Assembly (NCBI RefSeq): GCF_008692605.1
Contig: NZ_LFCT01000010.1
Location: forward strand, 1 to 64,000
DNA length: 64,000 nucleotides
Direction of reading: 5' to 3'
Origin: Sphingobium estronivorans
GTDB lineage: Bacteria > Pseudomonadota > Alphaproteobacteria > Sphingomonadales > Sphingomonadaceae
Positions 27,567 to 35,746 of the stretch are shown piece by piece. The stretch's first letter is position 1. Every line of letters starts with the position of its first letter. Under the pieces are notes generated by a model. That model searched no databases. It had not been told where the DNA came from and saw only the letters and a list, made by a program, of their open reading frames with translations. Both the position numbers and the translations under genes were made by a program.

Positions 27567-28145
27567 ATGAACGACCAACACTCCAGCGCTCACGCCAGCA
27601 GCTTTCCGGTCTGGCATGGCACCACCATCATGTCGGTACGCAAAAACGGTAAGGTCATCGTGGCTGGCGACGGCCAGGTTTCCATGGGCCAGACAGTGAT
27701 GAAGCCCAATGCCCGCAAGGTCCGTCGCCTCCACGATGGATCGGTCATAGGCGGCTTTGCCGGCGCGACGGCGGATGCCTTCACCCTCTTTGAGCGGCTT
27801 GAGGCCAAACTGGAACGCCATAACGGCCAACTGATGCGTGCCGCCGTGGAGTTGGCGAAGGATTGGCGGACGGACAAATATCTGCGCAATCTTGAAGCGA
27901 TGATGATCGTCGCGGACAGGGAAGTGACGTTGATCCTCACCGGCAATGGCGATGTGCTGGAGCCGCTGGGCGGAGTCGCCGCCATTGGTTCGGGCGGCAA
28001 TTTCGCGCTCGCCGCCGCCCGCGCGCTGGTGGAATATGAAGAGGACGCCGAAACCCTCGCCCGCAAGGCGATGGCCGTGGCGGCGGATATCTGCGTCTAC
28101 ACCAACGACCAGCTCGTCATCGAAGAGCTGGAAAGCGTGAACTGA
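27567..28145 (+). CDS. hslV: ATP-dependent protease catalytic subunit HslV
   Basis: A 192-residue proteasome-like threonine protease. Unlike E. coli HslV it has an 18-residue N-terminal extension before the catalytic segment; the family TTIxSVRK begins at Thr19 (FPVWHG then TTIMSVRK), so a propeptide must be removed to free the nucleophile. This extension is usual in alphaproteobacteria. [13 protein letters not shown] and a [14 protein letters not shown] segment are conserved. It is followed by hslU after 28 bases. It forms the double hexamer that degrades misfolded proteins with HslU. Confidence 0.96.
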   Translation: MNDQHSSAHASSFPVWHGTTIMSVRKNGKVIVAGDGQVSMGQTVMKPNARKVRRLHDGSVIGGFAGATADAFTLFERLEAKLERHNGQLMRAAVELAKDWRTDKYLRNLEAMMIVADREVTLILTGNGDVLEPLGGVAAIGSGGNFALAAARALVEYEEDAETLARKAMAVAADICVYTNDQLVIEELESVN

Positions 28146-28173
28146 GCTCTTTTCCCGGAATTTGCGGAACATC

Positions 28174-29475
28174 ATGAACGACAATCTGACTCCCAAGGCC
28201 ATCGTCGCCGCGCTGGACGCGCACATCATCGGTCAGGCCGACGCCAAGCGCGCTGTCGCCGTGGCGCTGCGGAATCGTTGGCGCAGACAGAGGCTTTCCG
28301 CCGACCTGCGCGATGAGGTGACGCCCAAGAATATTCTGATGATCGGCCCCACCGGCTGCGGCAAGACGGAGATCAGCCGCCGCCTCGCCAAGCTGGCCGA
28401 TGCGCCCTTCGTGAAGGTCGAAGCGACCAAGTTCACCGAAGTCGGCTATGTCGGGCGCGACGTGGAGCAGATCGTGCGCGATCTGGTCGAGGAGGCCGTG
28501 CGCCTGGAGCGCGACCGGCGCCGCGAAGCGGTTCGCGAAGCCGCCTCCGAAGCCGCCATGGCGCGCCTGCTGGACGCTCTCACCGGCAAGGAAGCGAGCG
28601 AGGCGACCCGCCTCTCCTTCCGCCAGCGGATCGAAAACAGCCAGATGAATGACGTCGAGGTCGAGGTGGAAGTCGCCGATAGCCCTTCCATGCCGATGGA
28701 AATCCCCGGCATGGGCGGTCAGATCGGCATGATCAACCTCTCCGACATGATGTCCAAGGCTTTCGGCCAACAGCAGAAGAAGCGCCGCAAGCTGCGCGTC
28801 GCGGACGCCTGGGACAAGTTGGTTGAGGAGGAGCAAGACAAGCGGCTCGACCAGGACGATGTCGCCCGCGTCGCCATTTCCAGCGCGGAACAGAATGGCA
28901 TCGTCTTCCTCGACGAGATCGACAAGATCGCGGTGAGCGATGTCCGCGGCGGCTCAGTCAGCCGTGAAGGCGTCCAGCGCGACCTGTTGCCGCTGATCGA
29001 GGGCACGACGGTTTCGACCAAATATGGCCCGCTCAAGACCGACCATATCCTCTTCATCGCTTCGGGCGCGTTCCATGTCGCGAAGCCCAGCGATCTGCTG
29101 CCGGAATTGCAGGGCCGCCTGCCGATCCGGGTGGAGCTGAAGGCGCTGACCGAGGATGATTTCGTGTCGATCCTCTCCGACACCAAGGCGAGCCTGGTTG
29201 CGCAATATCGCGCGCTGCTGGCGACCGAGGGCGTCACCATCGACCTGACGCCGGACGGCATCCGCGCAGTGGCGAAGATTGCGGCCGAGGTGAATAGCGA
29301 GGTCGAGAATATCGGCGCCCGCCGCCTCCAGACCGTCATGGAAAAACTGCTGGAGGATGTGAGCTTCGAAGCGGAGGATCGCCAGGGCGAAACGTTGGTT
29401 GTCGATGCGGCCTATGTCGATAAGCAGCTCGCCGTCGTTGCGCGCAACACCGACCTCAGCAAATACGTCCTGTAG
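28174..29475 (+). CDS. hslU: HslU ATPase subunit of the HslVU protease
   Basis: A 433-residue AAA+ unfoldase. Walker A is [17 protein letters not shown] (about residue 57), Walker B is [11 protein letters not shown], the pore loop lies in [15 protein letters not shown], and the C-terminus ends in LSKYVL, which docks into HslV. The intermediate (I) domain between Walker A and B is present and of normal length. ATG at 28174; an upstream in-frame start at 28162 is less likely. It is co-transcribed with hslV and ends at the 29484-29512 terminator. Confidence 0.97.
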   Translation: MNDNLTPKAIVAALDAHIIGQADAKRAVAVALRNRWRRQRLSADLRDEVTPKNILMIGPTGCGKTEISRRLAKLADAPFVKVEATKFTEVGYVGRDVEQIVRDLVEEAVRLERDRRREAVREAASEAAMARLLDALTGKEASEATRLSFRQRIENSQMNDVEVEVEVADSPSMPMEIPGMGGQIGMINLSDMMSKAFGQQQKKRRKLRVADAWDKLVEEEQDKRLDQDDVARVAISSAEQNGIVFLDEIDKIAVSDVRGGSVSREGVQRDLLPLIEGTTVSTKYGPLKTDHILFIASGAFHVAKPSDLLPELQGRLPIRVELKALTEDDFVSILSDTKASLVAQYRALLATEGVTIDLTPDGIRAVAKIAAEVNSEVENIGARRLQTVMEKLLEDVSFEAEDRQGETLVVDAAYVDKQLAVVARNTDLSKYVL

Positions 29476-29483
29476 ATCCTGTC

Positions 29484-29512
29484 ATCTCCCCTCCCCGCCT
29501 GGGAGGGGAGAT
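29484..29512. terminator. bidirectional hairpin between hslU and proS
   Basis: ATCTCCCCTCCC at 29484-29495 pairs perfectly with GGGAGGGGAGAT at 29501-29512 over five bases. It lies between two convergent genes with stops at 29475 and 29517. Confidence 0.8.
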
Positions 29513-29516
29513 CAAA

Positions 29517-31079
29517 TCAGTAACTCCGCCCGACCAGCACGCGCTCCACGGCCTTCTCGCCGGTGAAGATGCACACGCCGTCAGCCGCTTCCGCATCCGT
29601 CGGTATGTTGCGCAGCGTCAGCTTCTCGCCCTTGAGCCACTCGACAACCTTGTCCAGAGCCGCGCCCGTCGGCTTGGCCCATTGGACCAGCGCCCAGCCG
29701 GGCTTCTTGCTCGCGTCGAAATAAGCCTTCAGCGCATCGAGCGATGTCATCGACTTGTCGATATTCCCCAGAAGCCGAGCCTGCGCGTCCGTGAACAGCG
29801 CCTGCTGAATCTCCGCCAGTATCCCTGTGGCGCGCCCAAGGAAATCTCCCTTCGCAACGATCTGGCTGTCCAGCTTGCCATCCTCGCGATAGAGACGGTC
29901 GCGGCGGATGACGGACACATTGCCGCCCGCGACATCGCGCCCGCCAACCTCGATCACGATCGGCGCACCCTTCTTGACCCAGCCCCAGCGCTTGTTCGCG
30001 GCCTTGGCCGGACGACGATCCAGCAACGCGCGCACCGGCTCGCGGAAGACGTCCTGCTTGTTGAGTTCCGTCACCAGTTCATTGCAATAGGCAAGGATCG
30101 CGGCATCCTCTTCCGTATCGCGCAGCATCGGCACGATGACGACCTGATAGGGGGCGATGCGTGGCGGCACGCGCAGGCCGTCATCGTCGCCATGCACCAT
30201 GACGAGCCCGCCGATCATGCGCGTCGACATGCCCCAGCTCGTGGTTTGCGCCAGTTCCTGACTACCTTCGGCATTCTGGAACTTGATGTTCTGCGCCTGA
30301 GAGAAGGTCGTGCCCAGGAAATGCGACGTCCCCGCCTGCAAAGCCTTCCCATCCTGCATCATCGCTTCGATGGAATAGGTCGCGACGGCGCCGGGAAAGC
30401 GCTCATTTTCGGGCTTCTCGCCCGCGATGACGGGGAGCGCCACGCATTCCTCCGCGAATTCGCGATAGACTTCGAGCATCTTCATCGTCTCTTCCATCGC
30501 CTCATCGACGCTGGCGTGAGCCGTGTGCCCTTCCTGCCAAAGAAACTCGGCGGTACGCAGGAACATGCGCGTACGCATTTCCCAGCGGACGACATTGGCC
30601 CATTGATTGATGAGCACGGGAAGATCGCGCCAGCTCTGCACCCAGCGCGAGAAGGCCGCGCCGATCACCGTCTCCGAAGTCGGACGAACCACCAGCGGCT
30701 CTTCCAGCTTGGCCTCGGGATCGGGAACCAGTTTGCCGTCCTTCTGGATCAGGCGGTGATGGGTGACGACCGCCATTTCCTTGGCAAAGCCGTCGACATG
30801 CTCGGCCTCCTTCTCGAAATAGCTCAAGGGAATGAACAGCGGGAAATAGCAATTTTCGTGGCCGGTCGCCTTGATGCGCTCGTCCAGCAGCTTCTGCATC
30901 CGTTCCCAGATGCCATAGCCCCATGGGCGGATGACCATGCAGCCGCGCACGCCGCTTTCTTCGGCCATGTCGGCTTCGGAAATGACGGCCTGATACCAGG
31001 CGGCGAAATCCTGTTCGCGGGTAACGGAAAGGGCGTGCTTCACGGGATCGACCTTCATTTCGAGTGGATGGCGCGCCAT
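29517..31079 (-). CDS. proS: prolyl-tRNA synthetase, archaeal/eukaryotic (E-type)
   Basis: A 520-residue class II synthetase that charges tRNA-Pro. It is the E-type, not the classical bacterial P-type: it lacks the inserted editing domain, has VVRPTSETVIGAAFSRWVQSWRDLP as motif 2, a GLRVPPRIAP segment, and a C-terminal extra domain that ends in Tyr (VGRSY), as in archaeal and eukaryotic enzymes. The four zinc-binding cysteines of some E-type enzymes are missing. The ATG at 31079 lacks a clear Shine-Dalgarno site; the ATG at 31058 (MKVDPVKH) is an alternative. It follows phaR by 35 bases. Confidence 0.93.
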   Translation of the reverse strand: MARHPLEMKVDPVKHALSVTREQDFAAWYQAVISEADMAEESGVRGCMVIRPWGYGIWERMQKLLDERIKATGHENCYFPLFIPLSYFEKEAEHVDGFAKEMAVVTHHRLIQKDGKLVPDPEAKLEEPLVVRPTSETVIGAAFSRWVQSWRDLPVLINQWANVVRWEMRTRMFLRTAEFLWQEGHTAHASVDEAMEETMKMLEVYREFAEECVALPVIAGEKPENERFPGAVATYSIEAMMQDGKALQAGTSHFLGTTFSQAQNIKFQNAEGSQELAQTTSWGMSTRMIGGLVMVHGDDDGLRVPPRIAPYQVVIVPMLRDTEEDAAILAYCNELVTELNKQDVFREPVRALLDRRPAKAANKRWGWVKKGAPIVIEVGGRDVAGGNVSVIRRDRLYREDGKLDSQIVAKGDFLGRATGILAEIQQALFTDAQARLLGNIDKSMTSLDALKAYFDASKKPGWALVQWAKPTGAALDKVVEWLKGEKLTLRNIPTDAEAADGVCIFTGEKAVERVLVGRSY

Positions 31080-31114
31080 AAGCCAAGCGCGCCGTCCATG
31101 TCGACCCCGAAGGC

Positions 31115-31705
31115 TTAAGTCAGCTTGTCTATCTTGGCATTGAGCGCGGCAAGTTGCGCCTTCAGTTCGGCAATCTCATCATCCTTGGCTTCATCGGATG
31201 CCGCTGACGGCACTGGCGAGGGAGAAGGCGTGGGCATTCCCGGCATCCCCGGCACTCCCGTGCCGAAAGCGCTCGCCGCCGCCTCGAACATCTGCATGTT
31301 GCGCTTGGCGATCTCGGCCAGCGGGCCGCCGCCGAAAGCGCCCTTCATGGCTTCCTGGAACTGCTGCTGGTTCTTGCGGAACGCCTCCATCGACGCTTCC
31401 AGATATTGCGGCACCATGGACTGCATGGAATCGCCATACATGGCGATCAACTGCCGCAGGAAGTTGACGGGCAGCATGTTCTTGCCCCGCTGCTCTTCCT
31501 CCATGATGATCTGCGTCAGGACATTATGCGTGATGTCCTCTCCGGTCTTCGCATCGACGACGACGAATTCGCGCCCCTCGCGAGTCATCTGCGACAAAAG
31601 ATCCAGCGTGATGTAGCTCGACGTTTCTGTGTTATAGAGTCGCCTGTTAGCGTACTTCTTGATGACGACCGGCTCGGATTCGTTCGCGGTCTTAGATTTG
31701 GCCAT
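31115..31705 (-). CDS. phaR: polyhydroxyalkanoate synthesis repressor PhaR
   Basis: A 196-residue regulator with the PhaR DNA-binding domain, IKKYANRRLYNTETSSYITLDLL (about residues 16-38), followed by the accumulation-regulator domain, then a Pro/Met-rich linker and a C-terminal coiled coil (DEIAELKAQLAALNAKID). PhaR senses PHA polymer and represses phasin and its own gene. The ATG at 31705 has GAGAGG nine bases before it. Its start codon overlaps, on the other strand, that of the PhaC-like gene, giving a compact PHA locus with the thiolase. Confidence 0.92.
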   Translation of the reverse strand: MAKSKTANESEPVVIKKYANRRLYNTETSSYITLDLLSQMTREGREFVVVDAKTGEDITHNVLTQIIMEEEQRGKNMLPVNFLRQLIAMYGDSMQSMVPQYLEASMEAFRKNQQQFQEAMKGAFGGGPLAEIAKRNMQMFEAAASAFGTGVPGMPGMPTPSPSPVPSAASDEAKDDEIAELKAQLAALNAKIDKLT

Positions 31706-32792
31706 GGATACCTCTCCCACACCTGTATTTTCCGCATTAGCACAGCCCAATGCCGCGTCGCAACATGGGCCGCGGCCGTTACCCCTTTTTCTCAATATTT
31801 TATGGCGCGAAACGCAAGACGATCCCGAACTGCGCCGCCGCGCTTTCCAGGGATTGCGGAAATATCAAGAGGCTAGCCGGCCATCGCCACCGCCAGCGCC
31901 GCCGACTTTCGCGTCCTCAGGCGGTGCCCGGCTGCTCCGCTATGGGGCGGACAATGGCCGCGCGCCGGTGGTTTTCGTGCCCTCGCTCATCAATCCGCCG
32001 CAGGTGCTCGACCTGTCGCCAAGCCGTTCCTTGCTGCGCCACATGGGTGCAGCAGGGCATGACGCCTATCTGGTCGACTGGGGCGTTCCGGCAGAGCATG
32101 ACGCGGCATTGGGGCTGGACGGTCATGTGAGCGAGAGGTTGGTGCCATTGCTCCAATCCCTTGCGCGCGCTCCCATTCTGGTCGGATATTGCCTGGGCGG
32201 GAACCTTGCCATCGGCGCTGCGGCATCGATGGAAACCCGGGCCGTGGCGACAATCGCCACCCCGTGGAATTTCGATGGTTTCCCGGCGGCCGACCGCGAT
32301 CAGATCGCAACCCTATGGCAGGGCGCAAAGCCCATGTGCGAACGGCTGGGCTATATCCCCATGGAGGTTCTGCAATCCGGCTTCTGGGCGATGGACCCGG
32401 CGCGGACGATCCGAAAATATGCGGCTTTCACCGAAATGCACGCCGGTTCCGAGGAAGAACGCGCCTTTCTGGCGGTGGAGGATTGGGCCAATGGCGGTCC
32501 CCCGTTAACGTTCGGCGCGGGCCGCGATCTTTTCGAAGAATTTTATGCTGCAAATGCGAGCGGCCTTGGCCGGTGGCATATTGGCGGCAAGCGGATCGAT
32601 CCAGCCGACCTGACTTGTCCCACAGTTTCAATCCGTTCCGCGCAGGACCGCATCGTTCCTGCCGCAGCGGCGCCTGAAATGGCGGAAGAAGTGACATTGG
32701 CGCTGGGTCATGTGGGCATGATCGTCGGCGGCAACGCCCGACAGCGCCTGTGGGACCCTCTGTCCCAATGGCTTTGCACGCACGGCGGATGA
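31704..32792 (+). CDS. class III PhaC-like alpha/beta hydrolase (PHA synthase-like)
   Basis: A 362-residue protein with the PHA-synthase lipase box GYCLGG, where Cys replaces Ser (Cys163), Asp315 in SAQDRIVP and His336 in LGHVGMI. The spacing of this Cys-Asp-His triad and the length fit class III PhaC (about 355 residues) rather than the roughly 570-residue class I. Class III enzymes need PhaE, which is not next to it, so a synthase function is plausible but unproven; a PHA-related hydrolase is the alternative. The start is uncertain: the ATG at 31704 overlaps the phaR start codon and has no Shine-Dalgarno, and the next in-frame ATG falls at residue 114. Confidence 0.75.
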   Translation: MDTSPTPVFSALAQPNAASQHGPRPLPLFLNILWRETQDDPELRRRAFQGLRKYQEASRPSPPPAPPTFASSGGARLLRYGADNGRAPVVFVPSLINPPQVLDLSPSRSLLRHMGAAGHDAYLVDWGVPAEHDAALGLDGHVSERLVPLLQSLARAPILVGYCLGGNLAIGAAASMETRAVATIATPWNFDGFPAADRDQIATLWQGAKPMCERLGYIPMEVLQSGFWAMDPARTIRKYAAFTEMHAGSEEERAFLAVEDWANGGPPLTFGAGRDLFEEFYAANASGLGRWHIGGKRIDPADLTCPTVSIRSAQDRIVPAAAAPEMAEEVTLALGHVGMIVGGNARQRLWDPLSQWLCTHGG

Positions 32793-32842
32793 TGATATGT
32801 GCACCCGCGAAAACAATCACCCCGGAACCGAGGATCAAGACT

Positions 32843-34015
32843 TTGTCAGACATCGTCATTACCGCCGCCAAGCGCACCGCCGTCGGCAGCTTCATGGGCG
32901 CATTCGGCTCGACGCCCGCCCATGAACTGGGACGCACCGCGATCATCGCCGCTCTCGCTCAGGCCGGCGTCGCGCCGGAGGAAGTGGATGAGGTCATCCT
33001 CGGCCAGATCCTGACCGCTGGGCAGGGCCAGAACCCCGCCCGTCAGGCCGCCGTCAATGCCGGCATCCCGGTGGAACGCACCGCCATCGGCCTCAATCAA
33101 CTCTGCGGATCGGGCCTGCGCGCGGTCGCGCTGGCGGCGCAGGCGATCCGGGCAGGCGATGCCCGCATCATGGTCGCTGGCGGCCAGGAAAACATGTCCC
33201 TTGCGCCCCATGCGCAATATCTGCGCGGCGGCGCCAAAATGGGCCCGATCTCGCTCATCGATACGATGACGCATGATGGCCTTACCGATGCTTTCCACAA
33301 TTATCATATGGGCGTCACCGCCGAAAATCTGGCCGAAAAGTACCAGATCAGCCGCGAAGCCCAGGACGAATTCGCCGTCGCCAGCCAGAACAAGGCCGAA
33401 GCCGCCCGCGCTGCCGGCCGCTTCAAGGATGAGATCGTTCCCGTGACGATCAAGGGCCGCAAGGGCGACACTATCGTCGATGCCGACGAATATATCCGCG
33501 CGGGCGCAACGCTGGAGGCCATGCAGAGCCTCCGCCCGGCCTTCAAGAAGGACGGCACCGTGACCGCCGGCAACGCCAGCGGCATCAATGACGGGGCGGC
33601 CGCGCTGGTCGTGATGAGCGCGGAGGAAGCCGCCAAGCGTAACGCACCGGTTCTGGCGCGCATCGCCAGCTTCGCGACCTGCGGCGTCGATCCGGCGATC
33701 ATGGGCATCGGCCCCGCCCCAGCGACCCGAAATGCGCTGGCGAAGGCAGGCTGGTCGCTGGCCGATCTCGACCTCATCGAAGCCAATGAAGCCTTCGCCG
33801 CGCAGGCGCTGGCCGTGGGGCAGGAACTGGGTTGGGACCCGAGCAAGGTCAATGTGAACGGCGGCGCCATCGCCATCGGCCACCCCGTCGGCGCTTCGGG
33901 CGCCCGCGTGCTGACCACGCTGATCTACGAAATGCAGAAGCGCGACGTGAAGAAAGGCCTCGCCACGCTATGCGTCGGCGGCGGCATGGGCGTTGCCATG
34001 TGCATCGAGCGCTAA
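32843..34015 (+). CDS. acetyl-CoA acetyltransferase (beta-ketothiolase, PhaA-like)
   Basis: A 390-residue thiolase that joins two acetyl-CoA to acetoacetyl-CoA. The acyl-enzyme Cys is in [13 protein letters not shown], the catalytic His in [14 protein letters not shown], and the second Cys in [15 protein letters not shown]. The family N-terminus ([16 protein letters not shown]) places the start at TTG 32843, with GAGGA about nine bases before. The gene lies 50 bases after the PhaC-like gene in the same direction, supporting a role in PHA precursor supply, although general thiolase duty is possible. It ends at the strong terminator at 34035-34071. Confidence 0.9.
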   Translation: MSDIVITAAKRTAVGSFMGAFGSTPAHELGRTAIIAALAQAGVAPEEVDEVILGQILTAGQGQNPARQAAVNAGIPVERTAIGLNQLCGSGLRAVALAAQAIRAGDARIMVAGGQENMSLAPHAQYLRGGAKMGPISLIDTMTHDGLTDAFHNYHMGVTAENLAEKYQISREAQDEFAVASQNKAEAARAAGRFKDEIVPVTIKGRKGDTIVDADEYIRAGATLEAMQSLRPAFKKDGTVTAGNASGINDGAAALVVMSAEEAAKRNAPVLARIASFATCGVDPAIMGIGPAPATRNALAKAGWSLADLDLIEANEAFAAQALAVGQELGWDPSKVNVNGGAIAIGHPVGASGARVLTTLIYEMQKRDVKKGLATLCVGGGMGVAMCIER

Positions 34016-34034
34016 GCCAAAGCTGAGCCGGATG

Positions 34035-34071
34035 AAAGGCCGCCGATCCTGGGAGGATCGGCGGCCTTTTT
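34035..34071 (+). terminator. strong intrinsic terminator after the thiolase gene
   Basis: AAAGGCCGCCGATCC at 34035-34049 pairs with GGATCGGCGGCCTTT at 34055-34069 over five bases, followed by more T. A 15-bp perfect stem. Confidence 0.9.
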
Positions 34072-34158
34072 CGACTCATGCCAAGTCGCTGAGATGCCGA
34101 CGCATCACGATTTGGAAACGCTCAGCGCCGCGCGGGCTTACCAGGATCCGGTGAGGCA

Positions 34159-35205
34159 TCAATTCCAGAGCCGGTCGAACCTTGTGCCGAGCCCGGTCAG
34201 CAATTCATATTGCGACAAGCCTGAAATCCTGCCCGCTTCGTCGAGCTTGTAATCGACCGTCAGCCAATCCCCTTCCCCCACTTCGGGCAAGGTCGAGACA
34301 TCCACCGCGGTCAGATCCATTGATACCCGTCCGATCACCGGCAGGACCATGTCCCCGGCCCGCATCCATCCACGCCCGGAAAACCCCCGCAAATAGCCGT
34401 CGGCATAACCCAGGTTCAGCACAGCGATTTCCATATCCGCTGTTGCAACATGGGTTGCATTATATCCGATTGTGTCCCCTGCCGGAACGCGGCGGCGCTG
34501 CAATATCTGCGCCTCGGGAAACACGACCTGCCGGATATGCCCCACCGCTTCGCTGCGCGGAATGCCGCCGTAAAGCGCCAGACCGGGCCGCGTCATATCG
34601 AAGCCATAAGTCGGCCCCAGGCAAATGCCGGCGCTGTTCGCCAGGCTGTACCGCGCCGCCGGGACGCTGGTGCGCAGCAGGGAAAAACGTTCAAGCTGCG
34701 TTTGGCTGAACGATGCATCCTCGTCGGCGGACACCAGATGACTGAGCAATGTCACGACGGTCAATCCGGCCGCCTGCCCCGCGACATCGCCCCGCCAGTC
34801 GAGGCCCAGCCGGTTCATGCCCGTGTCGACCATCACATCGCAGGGACCGCCATCGGCGGCCTTCCAGCGCGCAATCTGCCTTGGGCTGCAAAGCACCGGC
34901 CGGGCGCGGGAAGAAAGCGCGGTCGCCATATCTTCATCCCGCACGCCATGCAGCACCGAGAGGGATATGCCTTCCTCCACCAGAGGTTCCAGCGCCATGG
35001 CTTCCGCCCAGTTGGATACGAAAAAATCCCGGCAGCCCTCCGCCAGCAGGCGTCGCATCACCTCCACGGAGCCAAGCCCATATCCATTGGCTTTCACTGC
35101 CGCGCCACAGGCGGCGCCCCCGCCCTTCCCCTTCAGCCAACGCCAGTTGGAAAGCAGCGCGTCTTCATCCAGACGCAGGCGCAGCGGTGCAAAAAAATCA
35201 GCCAT
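34159..35205 (-). CDS. alr: alanine racemase
   Basis: A 348-residue PLP-dependent racemase that makes D-alanine for peptidoglycan. The PLP lysine is in AAVKANGYGLG (about residue 38), the catalytic Tyr region is GDTIGYNATHVA, and VGRVSMDLTAVDV carries the conserved R-x-S-M-D. Shorter than the roughly 360-380 residues of many homologues but complete. It is the last gene of a leftward run, 83 bases after csaA; whether it shares the propionate transcript cannot be told from spacing alone. Confidence 0.95.
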   Translation of the reverse strand: MADFFAPLRLRLDEDALLSNWRWLKGKGGGAACGAAVKANGYGLGSVEVMRRLLAEGCRDFFVSNWAEAMALEPLVEEGISLSVLHGVRDEDMATALSSRARPVLCSPRQIARWKAADGGPCDVMVDTGMNRLGLDWRGDVAGQAAGLTVVTLLSHLVSADEDASFSQTQLERFSLLRTSVPAARYSLANSAGICLGPTYGFDMTRPGLALYGGIPRSEAVGHIRQVVFPEAQILQRRRVPAGDTIGYNATHVATADMEIAVLNLGYADGYLRGFSGRGWMRAGDMVLPVIGRVSMDLTAVDVSTLPEVGEGDWLTVDYKLDEAGRISGLSQYELLTGLGTRFDRLWN

Positions 35206-35288
35206 CCCCTGCGCATATCGGGTTGAAGCAGCCTTGTCATCGCCGGTTCGGCAGGTTCGTCGGCCAGCGGCACACAGCCCTCCGCCTG

Positions 35289-35660
35289 TCAGAACAGGCG
35301 CGCGCCATCGGGCACCGGCTTGTCCGGCGCGAACAGCCTCACCGCGCCGTTGCCATCGGCAAAGCCCACTATCAGCACTTCGGAAAGGAATTTGCCGATC
35401 TGACGCGGCGGAAAATTGACCACCGCAGCGACCTGCCGACCGGGCAGATCATCCACCCCGTAATTTTCCGTAATCTGTGCGCTCGATTTCCTGCGCCCAA
35501 TTCCCGGGCCGAAATCTATCAGCAATTTATAGGCCGGATTGCGCGCTTCGGGATAAAGTTCGGCGTTCAGGATCGTGCCGATGCGGATGTCCACTTTCAG
35601 GAAGTCGTCGAAGCCAATCGGGTCGGCCGAGGGCGCATCGGGGGCGTGGGACAGGTGCAT
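35289..35660 (-). CDS. csaA: CsaA-like tRNA-binding-domain protein
   Basis: A 123-residue stand-alone tRNA-binding OB-fold protein: FDDFLKVDIRIGTI, ITENYGVDDLPGRQVAAVVNFPPRQIG and VLIVGFAD are family signatures. CsaA dimers have chaperone and export activity in Bacillus, and bind tRNA in vitro. AGGA lies about 10 bases before the ATG. It lies between pccA and alr with about 85-base gaps on either side. Confidence 0.9.
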   Translation of the reverse strand: MHLSHAPDAPSADPIGFDDFLKVDIRIGTILNAELYPEARNPAYKLLIDFGPGIGRRKSSAQITENYGVDDLPGRQVAAVVNFPPRQIGKFLSEVLIVGFADGNGAVRLFAPDKPVPDGARLF

Positions 35661-35686
35661 GGGAGCATCCTATCCGTTCGTGGCCA

Positions 35687-35733
35687 GCGGGTCGAGAGAT
35701 CGGCAGCGCAGGGCTGCTCTCGTCGCGACCCGC
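35687..35733 (-). terminator. inverted repeat between pccA and csaA
   Basis: GCGGGTCG at 35687-35694 and CGACCCGC at 35726-35733 enclose a further small repeat (GAGA near 35695 and TCTC near 35717). It lies 13 bases past the pccA stop, so it may attenuate readthrough to csaA and alr. Confidence 0.45.
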
Positions 35734-35746
35734 CGGGAACCACCTG

